DNA of 64,000 nucleotides from Stenopsyche tienmushanensis (GCA_008973525.1 WACJ01000042.1:1240001-1304000), one strand, 5' to 3'. Positions 1 to 12,234 are shown, counted from the stretch's first letter. Notes: generated by a model not told the origin, from the letters alone. Translations and numbers: made by a program.

Positions 1-560
1 AATACTGAGATGATCAATTAGGATGACTATGAGTGATTGATTGAGTAACAAATTGCGTAAAAAGTTGTTTGAATTTTTACGTCATATAACAGTGATTTTT
101 TTTGATTCCGCGTGTTTGGCGGCCATTTTATTGAGTCATAGTAAACTTCTCCGATGGAGAAGTCATAGCGCACTCTCGCTATTTCTCGTCCATGTGAGAC
201 CCACGCGATCATTCGTTTTTTGACTTTGAAGAACAATACCACCGCTAATATCCAATGGAAGCTCGTGAAAATTTATGATAGTGATGTGAAGAGTCGACAA
301 TATGTTAGGAAAGGGTTAAGTTGTTCAGAAAAGGTCATACTGATACTCACCTACTGAAAACCATCAGTGATTTCTGACAAACTTGTGCAAAAAATTGAAG
401 ATCGGGATGGGTGCCCAGAATGAGTTTTGCACATGAAGGAGAAGCTTTTCTGAACTCTATCGTAACAGGAGATGAGACGTGGATGTGCGACTTCATCCCA
501 GAATCCAAAAAAAGCTGTTTTGACTACAAACATATCTCGATCTGGGCGGCTACTAAATCG
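1..560 (+). pseudogene. Mariner-like element fragment (family MLE-1), 5' leader plus broken transposase
   Basis: This is a dead mariner-like DNA transposon piece. Bases about 95-300 match the leader of the MLE-1 copies at 32.4, 27.6 and 41.6 kb (shared phrase cggccattttattgagtca, then a segment ending in gaagctcgtg). The transposase would bind the terminal repeats and cut and paste the element. Bits survive in different frames: a helix-turn-helix stretch (about 280-345) and, in the frame open from 411, residues 14-31 reading LNSIVTGDETWMCDFIPE, which holds the first catalytic aspartate of the mariner DDD triad (the D of GDE). The central part is lost and several frameshifts and stops break it. 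At about 550-560 it runs directly into the hAT-like sequence that follows. The left terminus is not clearly visible, so the element may start outside the window. Confidence 0.8.
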
Positions 561-1130
561 AGACATTTCCGCCGAAATCTGGACGCTTGGAAATAGTGGC
601 GTAACTACTGATTGGCGAGCTTAGGCGACGCCTAGGGACAGTAATTATCTAATCTATGTATACATATATACAGTACATATATGTTTTTTAAATTGTTATA
701 TTAAACTTTCCCTACCGGTGATGTATTTACTACACCTCCACTCTAATAATAGGAATATCGATATGAAAAATAATAGATATGGGGCTCAGAATTTTTGTAT
801 TCCTCCGTGATATAATTACGAATCACTTCAAATTATTATAGTATATATGTATTCATCTGCAGCGACGGAAATAAATAATTTGTCGGGAAATCGGGAATTT
901 TGCGATTTTAGTCCGGATTTCAGCAGAAAGGAATTTTATCAGTCGCATTGATGGTGTTATACTAAAATGAGGGCTCATGCGATCATCAACTTGAACTAGC
1001 ATTTAAATATCTGATGAAGAATAACATTTTCAGCAGTAAGTTGCCTGGCATCCAAAATCAGATACAGACTAAATGACAAAAAACTCGATGCTTTAATGTT
1101 ACTTCGGGCAGCGTCTTATTCAATCGCAAA
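553..1130 (+). mobile_element. Truncated hAT-like transposon, copy H1
   Basis: The segment contains a hAT-type end (agtggcgtaactac at about 599) followed by a palindromic ggcgacgcc stretch and, at about 985-1110, a decayed remnant of the hAT C-terminal dimerisation domain (ELAFKYLM, then FSS, then QIQTK). It is collinear over about 540 bases with the minus-strand copy at 53.5-54.1 kb. Against that copy it lacks roughly 33 bases covering the conserved SVEAERAF motif, so it cannot encode the domain. About 45 bases before the hAT-type end (553-597) are also shared with the other copy, so either the repeat unit extends beyond that end or both copies arose by duplication of a larger segment. The transposase itself is absent. 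Confidence 0.75.
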
Positions 1131-2090
1131 ATCCCGGGATCGAAATTTTGGCTTGAGATTGGATTCCCTAATTCTGACAAATACATTTCAAAATATATTC
1201 AGTTTGACAACATATATGGTACGTTATTAAAATATTTTTAAAAAATCAGACAGGGCAACATATGCCATCTTATCCACTGAAGGCTGTCTGTACAAATCTA
1301 GTCCTTATCACGATAACGATAAAGTTGTTCCTTGTTACATCAATAGTTTGACCTAAATTTGTACATCGTGAAACGGTTTCTATGGAAATATCCATAGCGC
1401 GTAATTTTGTCAAACATGCTTCAAAGACGAATGCCACTATTTTTTCAGTCGTACCATGATATGTCGGCATAAACGCATCGTCAAATTGAAATAAAAGGCA
1501 ACCCCAACTGAGCATGAATGTATGCGACGAGCCACGCTTACAATTCCACCCCGTAATTGTGACACATGTTGCGCGAAATTTCGAATTTGAACAATTTGAA
1601 GAGTCATGTGCACGTGAAGGGGTGCGACGTTAATTGGAGCTTCCGCCGCAGCGATTTCGTTTAATTTTATATTCGAATTTGAGTGGATAGAGATATTTTC
1701 GAATTTAATTCGTGACATTAAAGTGGGCGGCATGGGCGCATTTGTACAATGGGGCGGCGGTGGGAGTCGCGGAATCAGACTACGTTTCTGTTCCAATAAA
1801 CGAGACCGATCCTGTTTAAATCGAGAAATTACTTTTTTTTCTTAGCGCGAAAATAAATGGAATTTTGTGCAAATTTCAGCCGGCGTTCTGTCTCAATCTG
1901 GATACAGATATCGGCGGAGGAAAATGGAGATTTTCTAATTTCGTGCGAAAATCAACGGCCCGAGATTGGAAAAACGATACGCAAGCCTCGTGTATGCCCC
2001 ATATTCATTACATTGAAATAAAACGTAAATAATAATAAATAATGCTTATTTAAATACATTTTGGATGAAGATCGCCTTAATCAAATCTAT
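1130..2090. other. No recognised gene; moderately GC-richer patch at about 1,480-1,980
   Basis: No repeat family or coding family was recognised. Bases 1,600-1,790 carry more G+C than their surroundings (gggcggcatgggcgcattt, gggcggcggtggg). A 119-codon minus-strand frame (1,796 to 1,437) crosses it. Its product is proline rich at the start, matches no family I know, and its openness is partly explained by the base composition. Confidence 0.4.
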
Positions 2091-2094
2091 AATA

Positions 2095-2265
2095 TAGGAT
2101 ATTTCAATAGAAACGCTCAATGTTTGTTAAATTATAGCGGCCATATTTTTAAAGCCATATCTAGCAAATATAATACAAACTATTTTATAATATATGGCAA
2201 TTTTTAATATAAGATTATAATGTTAGACACTGTATGTAAATTATAAAATTTTCAAGTTTTACTTT
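2095..2265 (-). mobile_element. Family-B MITE, right-end fragment
   Basis: The reverse complement matches the right end of the family-B copies (ends in the style of aaactttaagcgtctctatt). Shared internal phrases include taatatatggcaa. It lies head to head with the fuller copy at 2.45-2.80 kb, so the pair may be the two arms of a larger rearranged element. Confidence 0.6.
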
Positions 2266-2451
2266 AAGAAAGGTTTTGCACATTATATGATTTTTAATGC
2301 CGAGTCAACTATTCGACATTTGTTGATCAAATTCGAATCAATCGGTTCAATAAATAATCAGCCAATATTACGTACATTATTGAAATGCAAGGTCTTCTGT
2401 AAACGTCACTGCTGTACGTGAGAGTGTATGGGAAAATCCGAGGCAGTCTTG

Positions 2452-2797
2452 TCTCAGTAAGGACGCTCAGTTTTTAAATGTAAATAAAATCAACTGTATA
2501 TAAGATATCTACTCAATATTTTTTCATACAAAAGAGTATTTAATGGCATTAAATATAAAATATAATATTATTCAAATATCTGCCGTAATTTTGCTGTGTA
2601 TTCAGTATTCAGTAGGTCTAATTTTCGATCAAACGTCGAACTAATTTTGAAAATTAGATATTTTGTATATATTATTTAATGCATTTTATTATAATTTGCC
2701 ATATATTATTGAATAAATTATAATAAATATCATAGATATTGATTTAATAATATGGTCCTTATAATCTAACAAACTTTAAGCGTCTCTATTGAACGAT
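2452..2797 (+). mobile_element. Family-B MITE copy B1
   Basis: This is an approximately 345-bp non-coding repeat. The left end reads aggacgctcagtttttaaat and the right end aaactttaagcgtctctatt, giving short terminal inverted repeats around GACGCTYAA. It is collinear with the copies at 7.98 and 15.34 kb (shared phrases aaatatctgccgtaatttt, attcagtaggt, aatttgccatatattatt). It has no coding capacity and no recognised superfamily. The right part also occurs alone at 2.1, 17.9 and 37.2 kb. Confidence 0.7.
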
Positions 2798-2799
2798 CT

Positions 2800-5700
2800 T
2801 GTACTTACTTTTTTGAAGCAATATTGAACAATTATTAAAGTCACAGTTTCTTCGTGAATTGAATACAATTTATTGCAGATTTATTTCATCAAATTCACTA
2901 CCAAACGTCGATGTGCAATATTTTATAGCAATAAAATCGATGATTTTTGGATAAGAGTCTACATATTTTTACACTCTTAGTCTCAACGCCTGGATTGTTT
3001 TGATAAAATGGTATCAATTCCACATCTGAATATTTATGATTAATCTGTTTCCTTTATTCCTTTAAATTTTTAGCCCAGTGCACGTTCGCACCGTTCCAGG
3101 ACGAAAAATCCATATTTATGAATACATTTCGACAGTTTCGCGCTCCAACAGAGCATCGGTTAATTCGGTACGTGACGTCAAAGTATTTTTGTTTGGCTTA
3201 ACGGCATAATCCTGGATCGAACGGGACGAGATAAAAAAATTACATCCAGTCTGAATTGAACTGTTTGAATAAAAACAATGCTTAGCGAAAGCACAACAAA
3301 ATGGCAAGCTGTCGGCATTTAAAAAAATGCTTTGTGCCATAATACAAATTCTCCATGGAAATGTCGACGAGATTGTGCTTCAATTCTGAATTTCAACAAA
3401 TCCTGCGGTTGTATAAAATTGTCGGAGAACGTACAAATTTTTGATGAAAATTAATTTTTCCTTAATGAGTTTTCCGACGATTTCCTCCAAACAATAGAAT
3501 TAGTAAACATAATGATAATGTACGTTCGAGAGGGTGAATATTTTTTTCTTGAATTTCTTCCCTTCCTTATTAAAACTTGAATTGGGTGCAATGCGAAGGA
3601 CGCTTACATTTTTATTTTCGTCAAATTTATGTAACAATTTCAAAGTTTCCCTTCATAAAGAAAGTTTTTTGATTTTGTCTAAAAAAATACAAATTTATTC
3701 AATTTTTATATGAAAAGTATTAGAAATAATTTAAAGAATCGCGGATTTATAAAAGATAATAACTATATAAGATTCACCAGATTAAGGGTTATCAATGTCA
3801 CTTTATTCTAGCTGCCAATAAAGCCATAAAGCATTTATATATTGTGCCATTAATCATTTCAATGGTTCTGATAGCAATACGAAATGCAATAAAAGCGCTC
3901 TGAATTGAGCATCAAATTCTACTGAAATGGTCCAGAAAAGAAGGCTTTAAATGAGAAAAATTGAGCACATGTGTTAGACGAAATTAAATTCAAGAAAATG
4001 CAAAATCTCATAGAATTAATTGCTTAAAAGCAAATTGTCTTTTCTGATAATAAGATATTAAGGGATTAATTTTTATATAATGAATATTTAGATAATGATT
4101 TAGGTCGAAATGGTTCATATATTCAAAGAAGATGAAGCATGGAATTGAAACGTTTTTCTAGAAAACGTCCAAGTCAATCCAATCAGTCAAAAATTTTGAT
4201 TTTTTTTCAAAAAGAGCCTCAATAAATGCGCTGTTGAAAGAACTTATAGATGCTAATTGAAGATTTGATCTTATGGTTTGGCGATAGAAGATAAATTTGG
4301 ATCTAATACGAAGATTTTTAGCTTGAAATGGAGACAATTTGATGAAAACTTTATAAATTTGTTCCATATTTGTTTGTTAGAATGATTACATTAACTGTTT
4401 TTGAGGACGATAGAACATTAACTATTGAAATACTTGTTAAAGAAAACTATTATAATAGGATGGACTTGAAAAAATGTTTTTTCTGCATTAAAATGCACCA
4501 ATGTTTTTCAAAGTTGAGGATTTCATTCGCCAATATGGTTTTATATAACTAATCTAGCTTCCTTAAATATTTTTTTATTTATATATTTAGATGAAAATTT
4601 AAAAAATATATGCATATAGAACAACCTATATGAATATTTTTTTAAATTGCATGAAAAATTAACACTTTTCAAAAAGTAACACTTGACCTGGTGGATTTTG
4701 CAAATTGTCACAAATGGTATGTAGATGGAAAGAAGCGGTTATTTTATGATTTTTTTTTATAAAAATATTTTCTGCATATATTAAGTATCTATCTATGTAT
4801 CGAATATATGCTGAATTATGCTCTAAAGGTCGCATTTTAGGTAAAAATATCTCAACAAAGGATCTATTATGGCTGATTTGACTTGAATACTCCCTTACAA
4901 ATGTACTGTGATTGCGCATTTCAATCACAGAAATAGAAAATTGGAAGTCACTGATAGAAAACGTGGCATTTTATGATGAAATATTTTCCTCTATACGACT
5001 ATGTATATAATTTTATGTTGTGGAATTTAGAGTATCTTCGGGCGGCGGAAAATGGCAGCACGTCAAGCTTCAAAGAAAATTAATATCATAATGCAATTTG
5101 CATGAGTTGCGGTCTTCGTCACACTTCGAATTTAAAATGCATCAAATTTATATTAAATAGTCTTCACCAGGATGATTCATCATCCTGACGTCGTCTGAGG
5201 ACATTTTTCAAAAGTAATGGCGGCAAAAAATAATCAAGTCGAGCGTCAAGTCGCGTGATCGATGCCAGGATCTTCGGACTCATTTCTTCCGAGGCTCAAA
5301 AGCCGCCCACACCGGGACTTGTTCTCGTACGAAATAATATATTAAATTACGTAAAATGTTTTTCTGCGTGTGCATTCTATAATTCGCTTAATAAATGTAT
5401 TTGTGTCATAGTTATAATAGGATCATATGCTTCCGCTGCGATTGGATAATCTGTATTGTCGGCACTGTGGATATAATGAACCACATGTGCCGCCTGTATA
5501 TTTGATTATGCTAACACACGAGGACATGATGTGGTAATATACCCATTAGAAGATATTTTATTAATACAAACAAAAAAGAAAATTTGAAAATTCAACCAAC
5601 GTACAGGCGAAAATGAGACCTGATCAAATACATATGAAAATTTTAGCACAACATTTCGTCGATTGATTTGGGCAAAATTTGACTTTGCAAAGACAAATAA

Positions 5701-6400
5701 GATCCTTTCCCTCCTTATATTATCGGCGTATGCTTAGTCAAACAGGGAGTAAATTTTAGTGATTCTTGCAATCGTAATGTATTAAAATTATTACTCAAGT
5801 GGAGCCCTTTGAGGTAATATTCTGATCTCTAAATAAATAATTATATAAAATATATTATATTAGATGTACATCAAATTTTGTTTTAGAATCATACGAAAAA
5901 CATATTTATAAACAAATAATGAAAAACAGCCTTTGAGCATTTTCATTATGAGCGTGGTTGTATCGATATCACGGTTACAACGAGCGAGCCGTATATAAAT
6001 ATTGCATGAGCAAGATTTATAAAATAGATAAAAGGCATTTAAAAATGTATTTTTTTTTCAGAATTTCATTATCTTGTAACATGAAAGGAAATCCTGGCAA
6101 AATTGCAAGACTTTGAGTTTAGGATTTTTTATTTTCAAGAATAGATTTCTGCAAAAAAGAAGTGATACATGATAACGCCATTAGACCGACCTCATCTGCC
6201 TCATTTGATCATCTGCAGCATCTGCCTCATTTCGATCTCTATCGCCGAACGAATGAAATCATAAAAGTATTCCGTCGTTCATCGCAGCCGACTCATGGGT
6301 CGGGACCATCGTTACGGACTGAGCTGCGATCGATTTCTTCGTCTTTTGTATGTTTAGTATACGCTCCTATATAATTCATCTGATTGTGATGAAACTTTGA
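2800..6400. other. Unique A+T-rich DNA, no supported gene
   Basis: Open frames here are at most about 90 codons and recall no family. No terminal repeats, tandem arrays or RNA genes were found. A slightly less A+T-rich patch lies at 5,030-5,300, and gcagcatctgcctcattt-type near-repeats lie at 6,185-6,235 (a 20-base direct repeat of catctgcctcattt). Confidence 0.5.
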
Positions 6401-6479
6401 GGAGTTATTGTGTGCATACCACCAAAGGTTTTTGAATCAATACAATCATTGTTTATGCGCTGAATAAGTTTTGCGAGAC

Positions 6480-6545
6480 GTTTAGCGGATGCACCATGTT
6501 GGCGCACATTGGTCTGGTGTAGTGAAGCGGGAGCCGTGGAAACGG
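6480..6545 (+). repeat. Family-C fragment
   Basis: The phrase ggatgcaccatgttggcgca, followed by cattggtctggt, is nearly identical to 42,474-42,513, where it sits between the family-C terminal motif and its tandem units. Here it stands alone, so it is a fragment of the same dispersed element. Confidence 0.55.
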
Positions 6546-6559
6546 AGATAGAAAGAATG

Positions 6560-7970
6560 CGAAAAATATTTAATTTAATAGGATTTAAAAAATATAAACA
6601 TTATAAGAGCGCGTTCCGACTGGACAAACAGACTTATAAAACCATCATAACAAGAAAAAATAAGCAAAAATTATACAACAACATAATTTACAAATATTTT
6701 AACTGCGTGTAAAGTTGAAATAATATTTCATAATTTGCACAATGGAGCTTTTTTATAAGAGCACGAAATAAAAATCACATATAATTTAAAAGCTTCAACC
6801 AAATTCAGCTTTATAGGGTGCTATATTATAATACATGACCCACTTTGCATGTGTTAATGATGTGGTTGAGACATTAAAATATTTTTAAAATAACGTGTAC
6901 ATTTTATGGCTTTCAATGTCTTCTTTTCCTGTGATATTGTTGAAAATATCGATCAACTACTTTGCTTGAAATGCTTTTTGAACAATATGATTTTGCAGTA
7001 AAGCCTTTCTTGAGAATTTCTAAGGGCTAAAAATAGAGTAATGGATGACTTGTAAAGAAGTCAATTACAGAGTGTCCTTTGCAGACATTTCTGGCTTTAT
7101 ATAAGGCTCTATTAGATCGCTGGATGTTTATACTGCAGAACGATAACTATAATATAAAATAGCGCAAGAACTTCATGATTACACAATCATTATATGTTTA
7201 TATTATGACGAAATGTACATTTATTGTTGTGTATTTTCAGGAGAATGAGATTTTATAGTGAGATTTTTTTTCCGAGAAGATATTGTAATTTGTTTGGCAA
7301 GATGAGAATCCGTGGTGGAATGTCCAAATATTAAAGAGGAAAATCAAATTACAAAGACGAGAGACAAGAAATGAGAAGAGGCATACGTGGCTGGAGATTG
7401 ATTAAATCGAACAAGAGCAAAGGAGGACCCTCCACATGATATATCCATATGGATAGTGAAAATCACGTCCGGAAACGAAATACATCCCAGATTTCTGGAT
7501 GAGCCTCAGCAACTGATCCGTGCGGTCCGAAACACTTGTCTGTTGATTTGGGTCAGCGGCACTTAACCTTTTTTCGGTCGAGTCTCATCGACGTGTATGA
7601 TACGTGCGAATAGCGTCGCGATGCCGAACGACTGTACCCGATTCGAATAATAAAGTTTTCTTTTCGGGAAATGAAAAATGTCGGAAATTGCCCGATGTCC
7701 AATCAATTACGGAGCGAATTTCCTATCAGCGATTGAACGGAATCTTCAAGAAAAATTGGCCCTAACAGAAATGTAAACATTTTTAATCCACTTTGGTCGA
7801 TTGCCTTCAACTCGAAGCCTATGAAAGACATACAAACAATAAACGTTTTCATACGTAACATCTTCTTATATATTCCATGTTGGAATTATTCTTTTAGAAA
7901 TAACGAGCAATGCAAAAAATGCACAATTAAAACTGAGCTCATCTTCAAATACACGTGTTTATTAAGGGTA
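6560..7970. other. Unique DNA, no supported gene
   Basis: No family or repeat was recognised. The interval 7,300-7,760 has mixed composition with more G+C (for example ggtcagcggcacttaacc), but open frames are short and no splice-flanked exon can be argued. Confidence 0.45.
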
Positions 7971-7974
7971 GAAT

Positions 7975-8440
7975 ATATCATTAAGGACGCTCAATTTTTA
8001 AATATAAATAAAATAAACTGTGTGTAAGATATTAACTAAATTTTTCTTATATTTGAATGAATGTTTTATGGCAACAAATATAAAATATAAAATTGTTCAA
8101 ATATCTGCCATAATTTTGTTTGGTGGTACGTATTCAGTAGGTTTAATTTTCGATGATTTTGTCTTATAAATCTGGCTGAATTTGTTGACTTTGAGGGGAT
8201 CAATTGTTTGTGGTTTATATTTATAGATGTGTGTGATTTAATATAGTCCCAAACGAAGAAATCTAAAGGCTTTATATTTTTTATCAAACAGTTTTATAAG
8301 GTTTATCAAACAGAGCACTTATTTTGAAAATAAAATTTGATAATTTGTGCACATTATTTAACACTATAACTTTCCATAGTAATTTGCTATATACTATTAA
8401 ATAATTTACAATAAAGTTGTTAATGGTTGACCCTGCCCGA
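7975..8440 (+). mobile_element. Family-B MITE copy B2
   Basis: The left end aaggacgctcaatttttaaa and the internal phrases (aaatatctgccataattttg, acgtattcagtaggtttaat, aactttccatagtaatttgc) match B1 and B3. It is longer than B1 by a segment at about 8,160-8,300. The right terminus is missing: the sequence is replaced a few bases before the complete family-A element at 8,446. Confidence 0.7.
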
Positions 8441-8445
8441 CTTAA

Positions 8446-9026
8446 GGGGATATTCAAAGACTAGGATTTGGAAAAAAATAATTTACTACTTTTTTAAACA
8501 CAGTTGACATGATAGCTTAAATTTTAATTATTTAATTTACTTGAAATTCGATAAAAACATTTTTTATATAACATTCTATCGTTCCTACCAGATTTATGTC
8601 AAAATTTTATTTTTAACTAGATAAAAAAATTAAAACTATGAAAAAAAAAGATCAAAAATGATTTGGTTTTAAATAATTTCCTTATTTAAATTAATTTTGC
8701 GAAAACATTTTTATAAATTTTTTTTGAGGTAGCAACTATAGCAACATTTTTATTAATTAAGAATCTTATTTTTAAATGTTATTTTAAATAACTAAAAGGC
8801 TTATAATCGTGTCAACCAGAACACATTCATTTTTTAGATCATTCACTTTACCAGCCTATAACTTTTTTAATTTGTACTTTTTTTGTATTTTTTTTTTTTT
8901 TTTATATATTTTAAAAATATTAATAAGCATTTGACAAAAAAATACACCGTAAAAATATTTTCCGTTTCTTTTTTATCGAGCTTGTAAAAACGCCCTAAAT
9001 TTGTGCCTCTAGACTAGAACATCCCC
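8446..9026 (+). mobile_element. Complete family-A MITE (581 bp) with TTAA target-site duplication
   Basis: The element begins GGGGATATTC and ends GAACATCCCC, and both ends abut TTAA (8,442-8,445 and 9,027-9,030). The inverted similarity continues inward (left about 8,456-8,466 gactagg, right agactagaac). The interior is extremely A+T rich, has no coding capacity and contains a run of 16 T at 8,888-8,903. Related interiors occur at 10.85, 15.77 (minus), 21.45, 29.14 and 38.81 kb. TTAA duplication is typical of the piggyBac superfamily, so a piggyBac-class transposase may have mobilised it; that assignment is inference. It lies just right of B2. Confidence 0.75.
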
Positions 9027-9525
9027 TTAATTGACCTATCTTTTAAATGTGCGATTATTTTTTTTCCACGATCTAAATTTAAACGAAATCCTTAATAATA
9101 AATATTATAATTCTGGGCTAATTTTAATACTATATTGTCCAAATAATAACAAAACAAAGTCTAATTTTATTCAATTTATTAAGCGATTTTCCAGTGAATG
9201 ACGTTAATTTCCATATAAAAATTAACTACATCAAATTATAAGCCCATATGCATTAAATATAAATATTTTATAATATTATTTGAAAATTTGTAATTAAAAT
9301 ATTGAAAATTGACGAAGTAATTGTGTTTTAAATTGGTAACATTTAGTCTGGCGCTTTCGTTATTATAAAAAGCCATTTAAGACATTTAATTTGTTTTATA
9401 GAGTGGTTCAGTATTACTATTTGAAATTAAGTTTTAAACAAGCAGACTATGAATTTAGTGCAAAGCTTGAAATCATTCACACATGAAAAAATATTTAAAG
9501 TCAATTAATGACGTCGACATAGTTA

Positions 9526-10134
9526 TCAAATGCAAGGGTGTGTGAACATTTCAACCTTTTGAAGAAAATTGGATAGGGATAATTCGAGCATGTATTTATA
9601 TATCAATCGTTTTTCACTGTGCATACTCTGATGATACGAGGATCCAAGTGGATTTGTGCAAATCCGTGAAATTGGATACAAAACATATTTTTGCGCAAAA
9701 TTGTTGGTTTGCGCAGTGTGTGGGATCTCATTAAAACAGTCTCCTGTGACTGCAAAGGAAACTAAATTATCCACGCTCCTTAACAACGGGGGACAAAGAA
9801 CGGGTGTTATTGTGAAAAAAAAGGGGATATCGTCAAACGTTTGAGGATCAAATAACATTTGTCGGGACAATAAAGCGAATTCTTCGGGGAAACTCGAGCA
9901 GCATCCCTTAAGAATGCGTGAGCGAGAGGATAAATGCTCTAAAAGCACTGCAATTATATTCACTGCTCGATTTTCGGGTCGGTTGCTTTTTACGTTTGAA
10001 AGGCTCAACTTTGTAGGGTGGACGTATGTATGATAGAGCTCAGGTGGTTGGGGGATGTATTTTAAATGCATCACAAAGTGGTTCTGGAATAATATTGCAT
10101 GTGTGGCTTTGGCGCATTTATAGTGCGGATGCAC
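9526..10134 (-). CDS. Unrecognised 202-codon open frame, longest in the window
   Basis: The frame runs from ATG at 10,134 to a TGA at 9,526-9,528 on the minus strand. The product has no motif I can assign: it is rich in Leu, Ser and Pro, has ten cysteines, no convincing signal peptide or membrane segment, and no repeat. It overlaps none of the repeat families found here and sits in DNA of more balanced composition than its neighbours, which itself lengthens chance frames. No TATA box, splice signals or polyadenylation context was identified to support transcription. It could be an exon of a host gene, a decayed unknown mobile element, or chance. I list it as a candidate only. Confidence 0.25.
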   Translation of the reverse strand: MHPHYKCAKATHAILFQNHFVMHLKYIPQPPELYHTYVHPTKLSLSNVKSNRPENRAVNIIAVLLEHLSSRSRILKGCCSSFPEEFALLSRQMLFDPQTFDDIPFFFTITPVLCPPLLRSVDNLVSFAVTGDCFNEIPHTAQTNNFAQKYVLYPISRICTNPLGSSYHQSMHSEKRLIYKYMLELSLSNFLQKVEMFTHPCI

Positions 10135-10319
10135 TCTGCGTTTATTCTTCAGCTATCCAATCATGCATATCTTGCGGGGCTTCTGGATGAATTGCAATTC
10201 CATTCTTCTTACGAGATGAATTTCTACGACACAAGAGATGTGCTTTCATATTTTTCAATCATCACAAAGAGTCTTTCTCATACAAATAGTACAATATTTC
10301 ACATCACTCAAGGGTTCTG

Positions 10320-10850
10320 AATGGAGATTTTGTGATATAAATTGAATTCTCGAAGGGAATAGTGCTGAAGAATTAGTTACTTATATATAAACGCTCCTTT
10401 CAAAGCAAAATACTCTTATCAATGTGAATATTTTGGAAATGACTAAATACAGTTTTATAGAGGGTGCGGCAGAGAAACTTCCTTATTTGAAATGAGCTCC
10501 CTTTAAGCGATAACTATTTTTTAAAAATATAGCATTACTTTCATTCAAAAGAATAAAGCCTAATGTTTGTTTTTCATGTAAGATTAGTAACGATCATGCA
10601 GTGGACTGTCTTTAAATATATCACTGTAATGATTTCTACTGCAAATATTTATAACGATTAGATCTAAGAAGATCATACTTGATGGTTTTCAACCGGATAA
10701 TTAATTAGTTTCAACTGGGTGCATACTCATAAAAGAGTTAAGTCTGCATTATAAGAAGAATAAATCTCATAAGTGTGCGAAAAGTAATAATTAGCAGAAA
10801 TTTAAAGTAAAAATATTTTATGTGTTTATAGAACAGGAACTTAATTATTC
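10320..10850. other. No gene; possible transposon terminus at about 10,458
   Basis: Nothing coding is seen. The phrase gagggtgcggcagagaaact at about 10,459 resembles the ends of some Tc1/mariner-type elements, but no matching inverted end was found. The phrase gatggttttcaaccggat at 10,681 resembles part of family G (see 20.2 and 34.55 kb). Confidence 0.3.
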
Positions 10851-11310
10851 CAGTCTAAAATTTTGAAAAAAAAACGACTTTTTCTTTAAGCATGTATCCT
10901 TCTGAGATCTTTAAAAACCTTTAAGAATATATCCTCGAAAGGAATTTCCAAAATTTCAATTATTTATGGAGTTATAGCTATTTTCTTATATTGCTGTAGT
11001 AAAATCTTAAAAAGCATTTTTTTCTAAAGTACTTTTTATAACACGGTTGACATAATATCTCGAGTTTAAATTGATTGATTTACTTCAAATATTGTATAAA
11101 TTCTTTCTATGTAATTTTCTATCGTTTCTACCAGAATTGTATTAAAATTCCATTTGTAACTATTTTTTAAAAAAGTTAAACCGTGAAAAAATAAGGGCAA
11201 AAAATGACTTTTTTTAAACTGTCGTCATTTTGCGAAGAATATATTTTTTTCGAAAAAAAGGACATTTAATAACATCTTTACTTGCTTGAAATATTATATG
11301 GCAAAAAATA
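10850..11310 (+). mobile_element. Family-A repeat, decayed copy
   Basis: It is collinear with the other family-A interiors: agtctaaaattttg, then ggaatttccaaaatttcaat, then ggagttatagctattttctt, then acggttgacataatatctcg, then a repeated motif giving cgtcattttgcgaa. No terminal TTAA or GGGGAT ends are preserved. Confidence 0.7.
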
Positions 11311-11414
11311 TTCAATAGCACAGTGAGAAATAAGGATTTTGATGAGCTATCGTGTTTGAAATCTGACAAACCAAATAATTCAATAGGTCGTTTAGTTAGA
11401 TAGTCCATTTATGT

Positions 11415-11490
11415 AGCGTTCCCACGGAAACGGTCAACATACGAGGATCATCCAGAAAGTAAGGTTTACTTTCTGGACGTAGGATCGAAA
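11415..11490. mobile_element. Two MLE-1 termini fused head to head
   Basis: The MLE-1 left terminus (TACGAGGATCATCCAGAAAG from 11,440) is followed after a few bases by its own inverted copy. The core ccagaaagtaa (11,452-11,462), ggt, ttactttctgg (11,466-11,476) is a perfect 11-bp palindrome. The whole transposase gene is gone, leaving a hairpin of two ends. Just left of it, agcgttcccacggaaac (11,415-11,431) has a perfect inverted partner at 12,939-12,955. Confidence 0.65.
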
Positions 11491-12230
11491 AATGCTTGTA
11501 TTTAATTGAAATTCTCTAATCGAACTTTGCCGCACTTGAATCAAGACATGTGAAAATATTTTAAAGCAAAATTAAATATTACAACTAGTCGATCTAACGT
11601 CCTTATTTCAACAGCTAAATTTGAGTTTGGCACATGTAAATTAATAATTAAGTGAACTTCACATATTCCGGAACGTGCTGGTGCAAAAATAAATGATACC
11701 CTTGGTATCTACCACATCATCAACCTGTTTCGTAGATAGAGTAGGTCATTAGTCCAATATCACGAAAGCCCAAAACCTTCACGAAACATCATAAATTCTA
11801 GTCCGTTTTAAATTATATATATTTACATCAAAACAGCATGGATAAAAATATATAATCTATAGGGGTTAATTACTATTTACAAATGTCTATTTATGGGCGA
11901 TTGATAATATTGGACGTCATTGTTTAGGAATTTCCTATTAATATGGTATTGCACCCACGTATCGGAGAGTTCCTAATATCGTACAAGTATTTATACATCC
12001 GTGATGTTGTTTAATCTTATTAGACTGAATGTAATATGATAATGTAATATTCTAATAATTTATATATGACATATTAACACTTTACGGTTAGCTAATTTTA
12101 GCGCGAAATACTATCAAAAGCCAGAATATTGGAACTGAACCGAAAACCGGTAAAAATGTAATTTTTGTGGAAATGAACACCGGAATTGAACCGGTTTAGT
12201 TTTTATGCGATATATACGTTCCACGGGGAG
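11490..12230. other. No gene; ACCGGT-rich short inverted repeat at 12,126-12,200
   Basis: Unique A+T-rich DNA without coding matches. At 12,132-12,152 and 12,180-12,198 the phrases gaactgaaccgaaaaccggt and accggaattgaaccggttt lie in approximately inverted arrangement, and a related accggttataaatttcg occurs at 52,337. This may be a small MITE, with no superfamily signal. Confidence 0.35.
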
Positions 12231-12234
12231 TCTC

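Noticed and set aside
1437..1796. 119-codon minus-strand open frame
   Set aside because: No recognised motif; explained by the locally higher G+C content. Kept only as part of the unassigned segment.
8888..8903. Poly(T) run as a retrotransposon tail
   Set aside because: It lies inside the complete TTAA-flanked family-A MITE and has no adjacent retrotransposon sequence.
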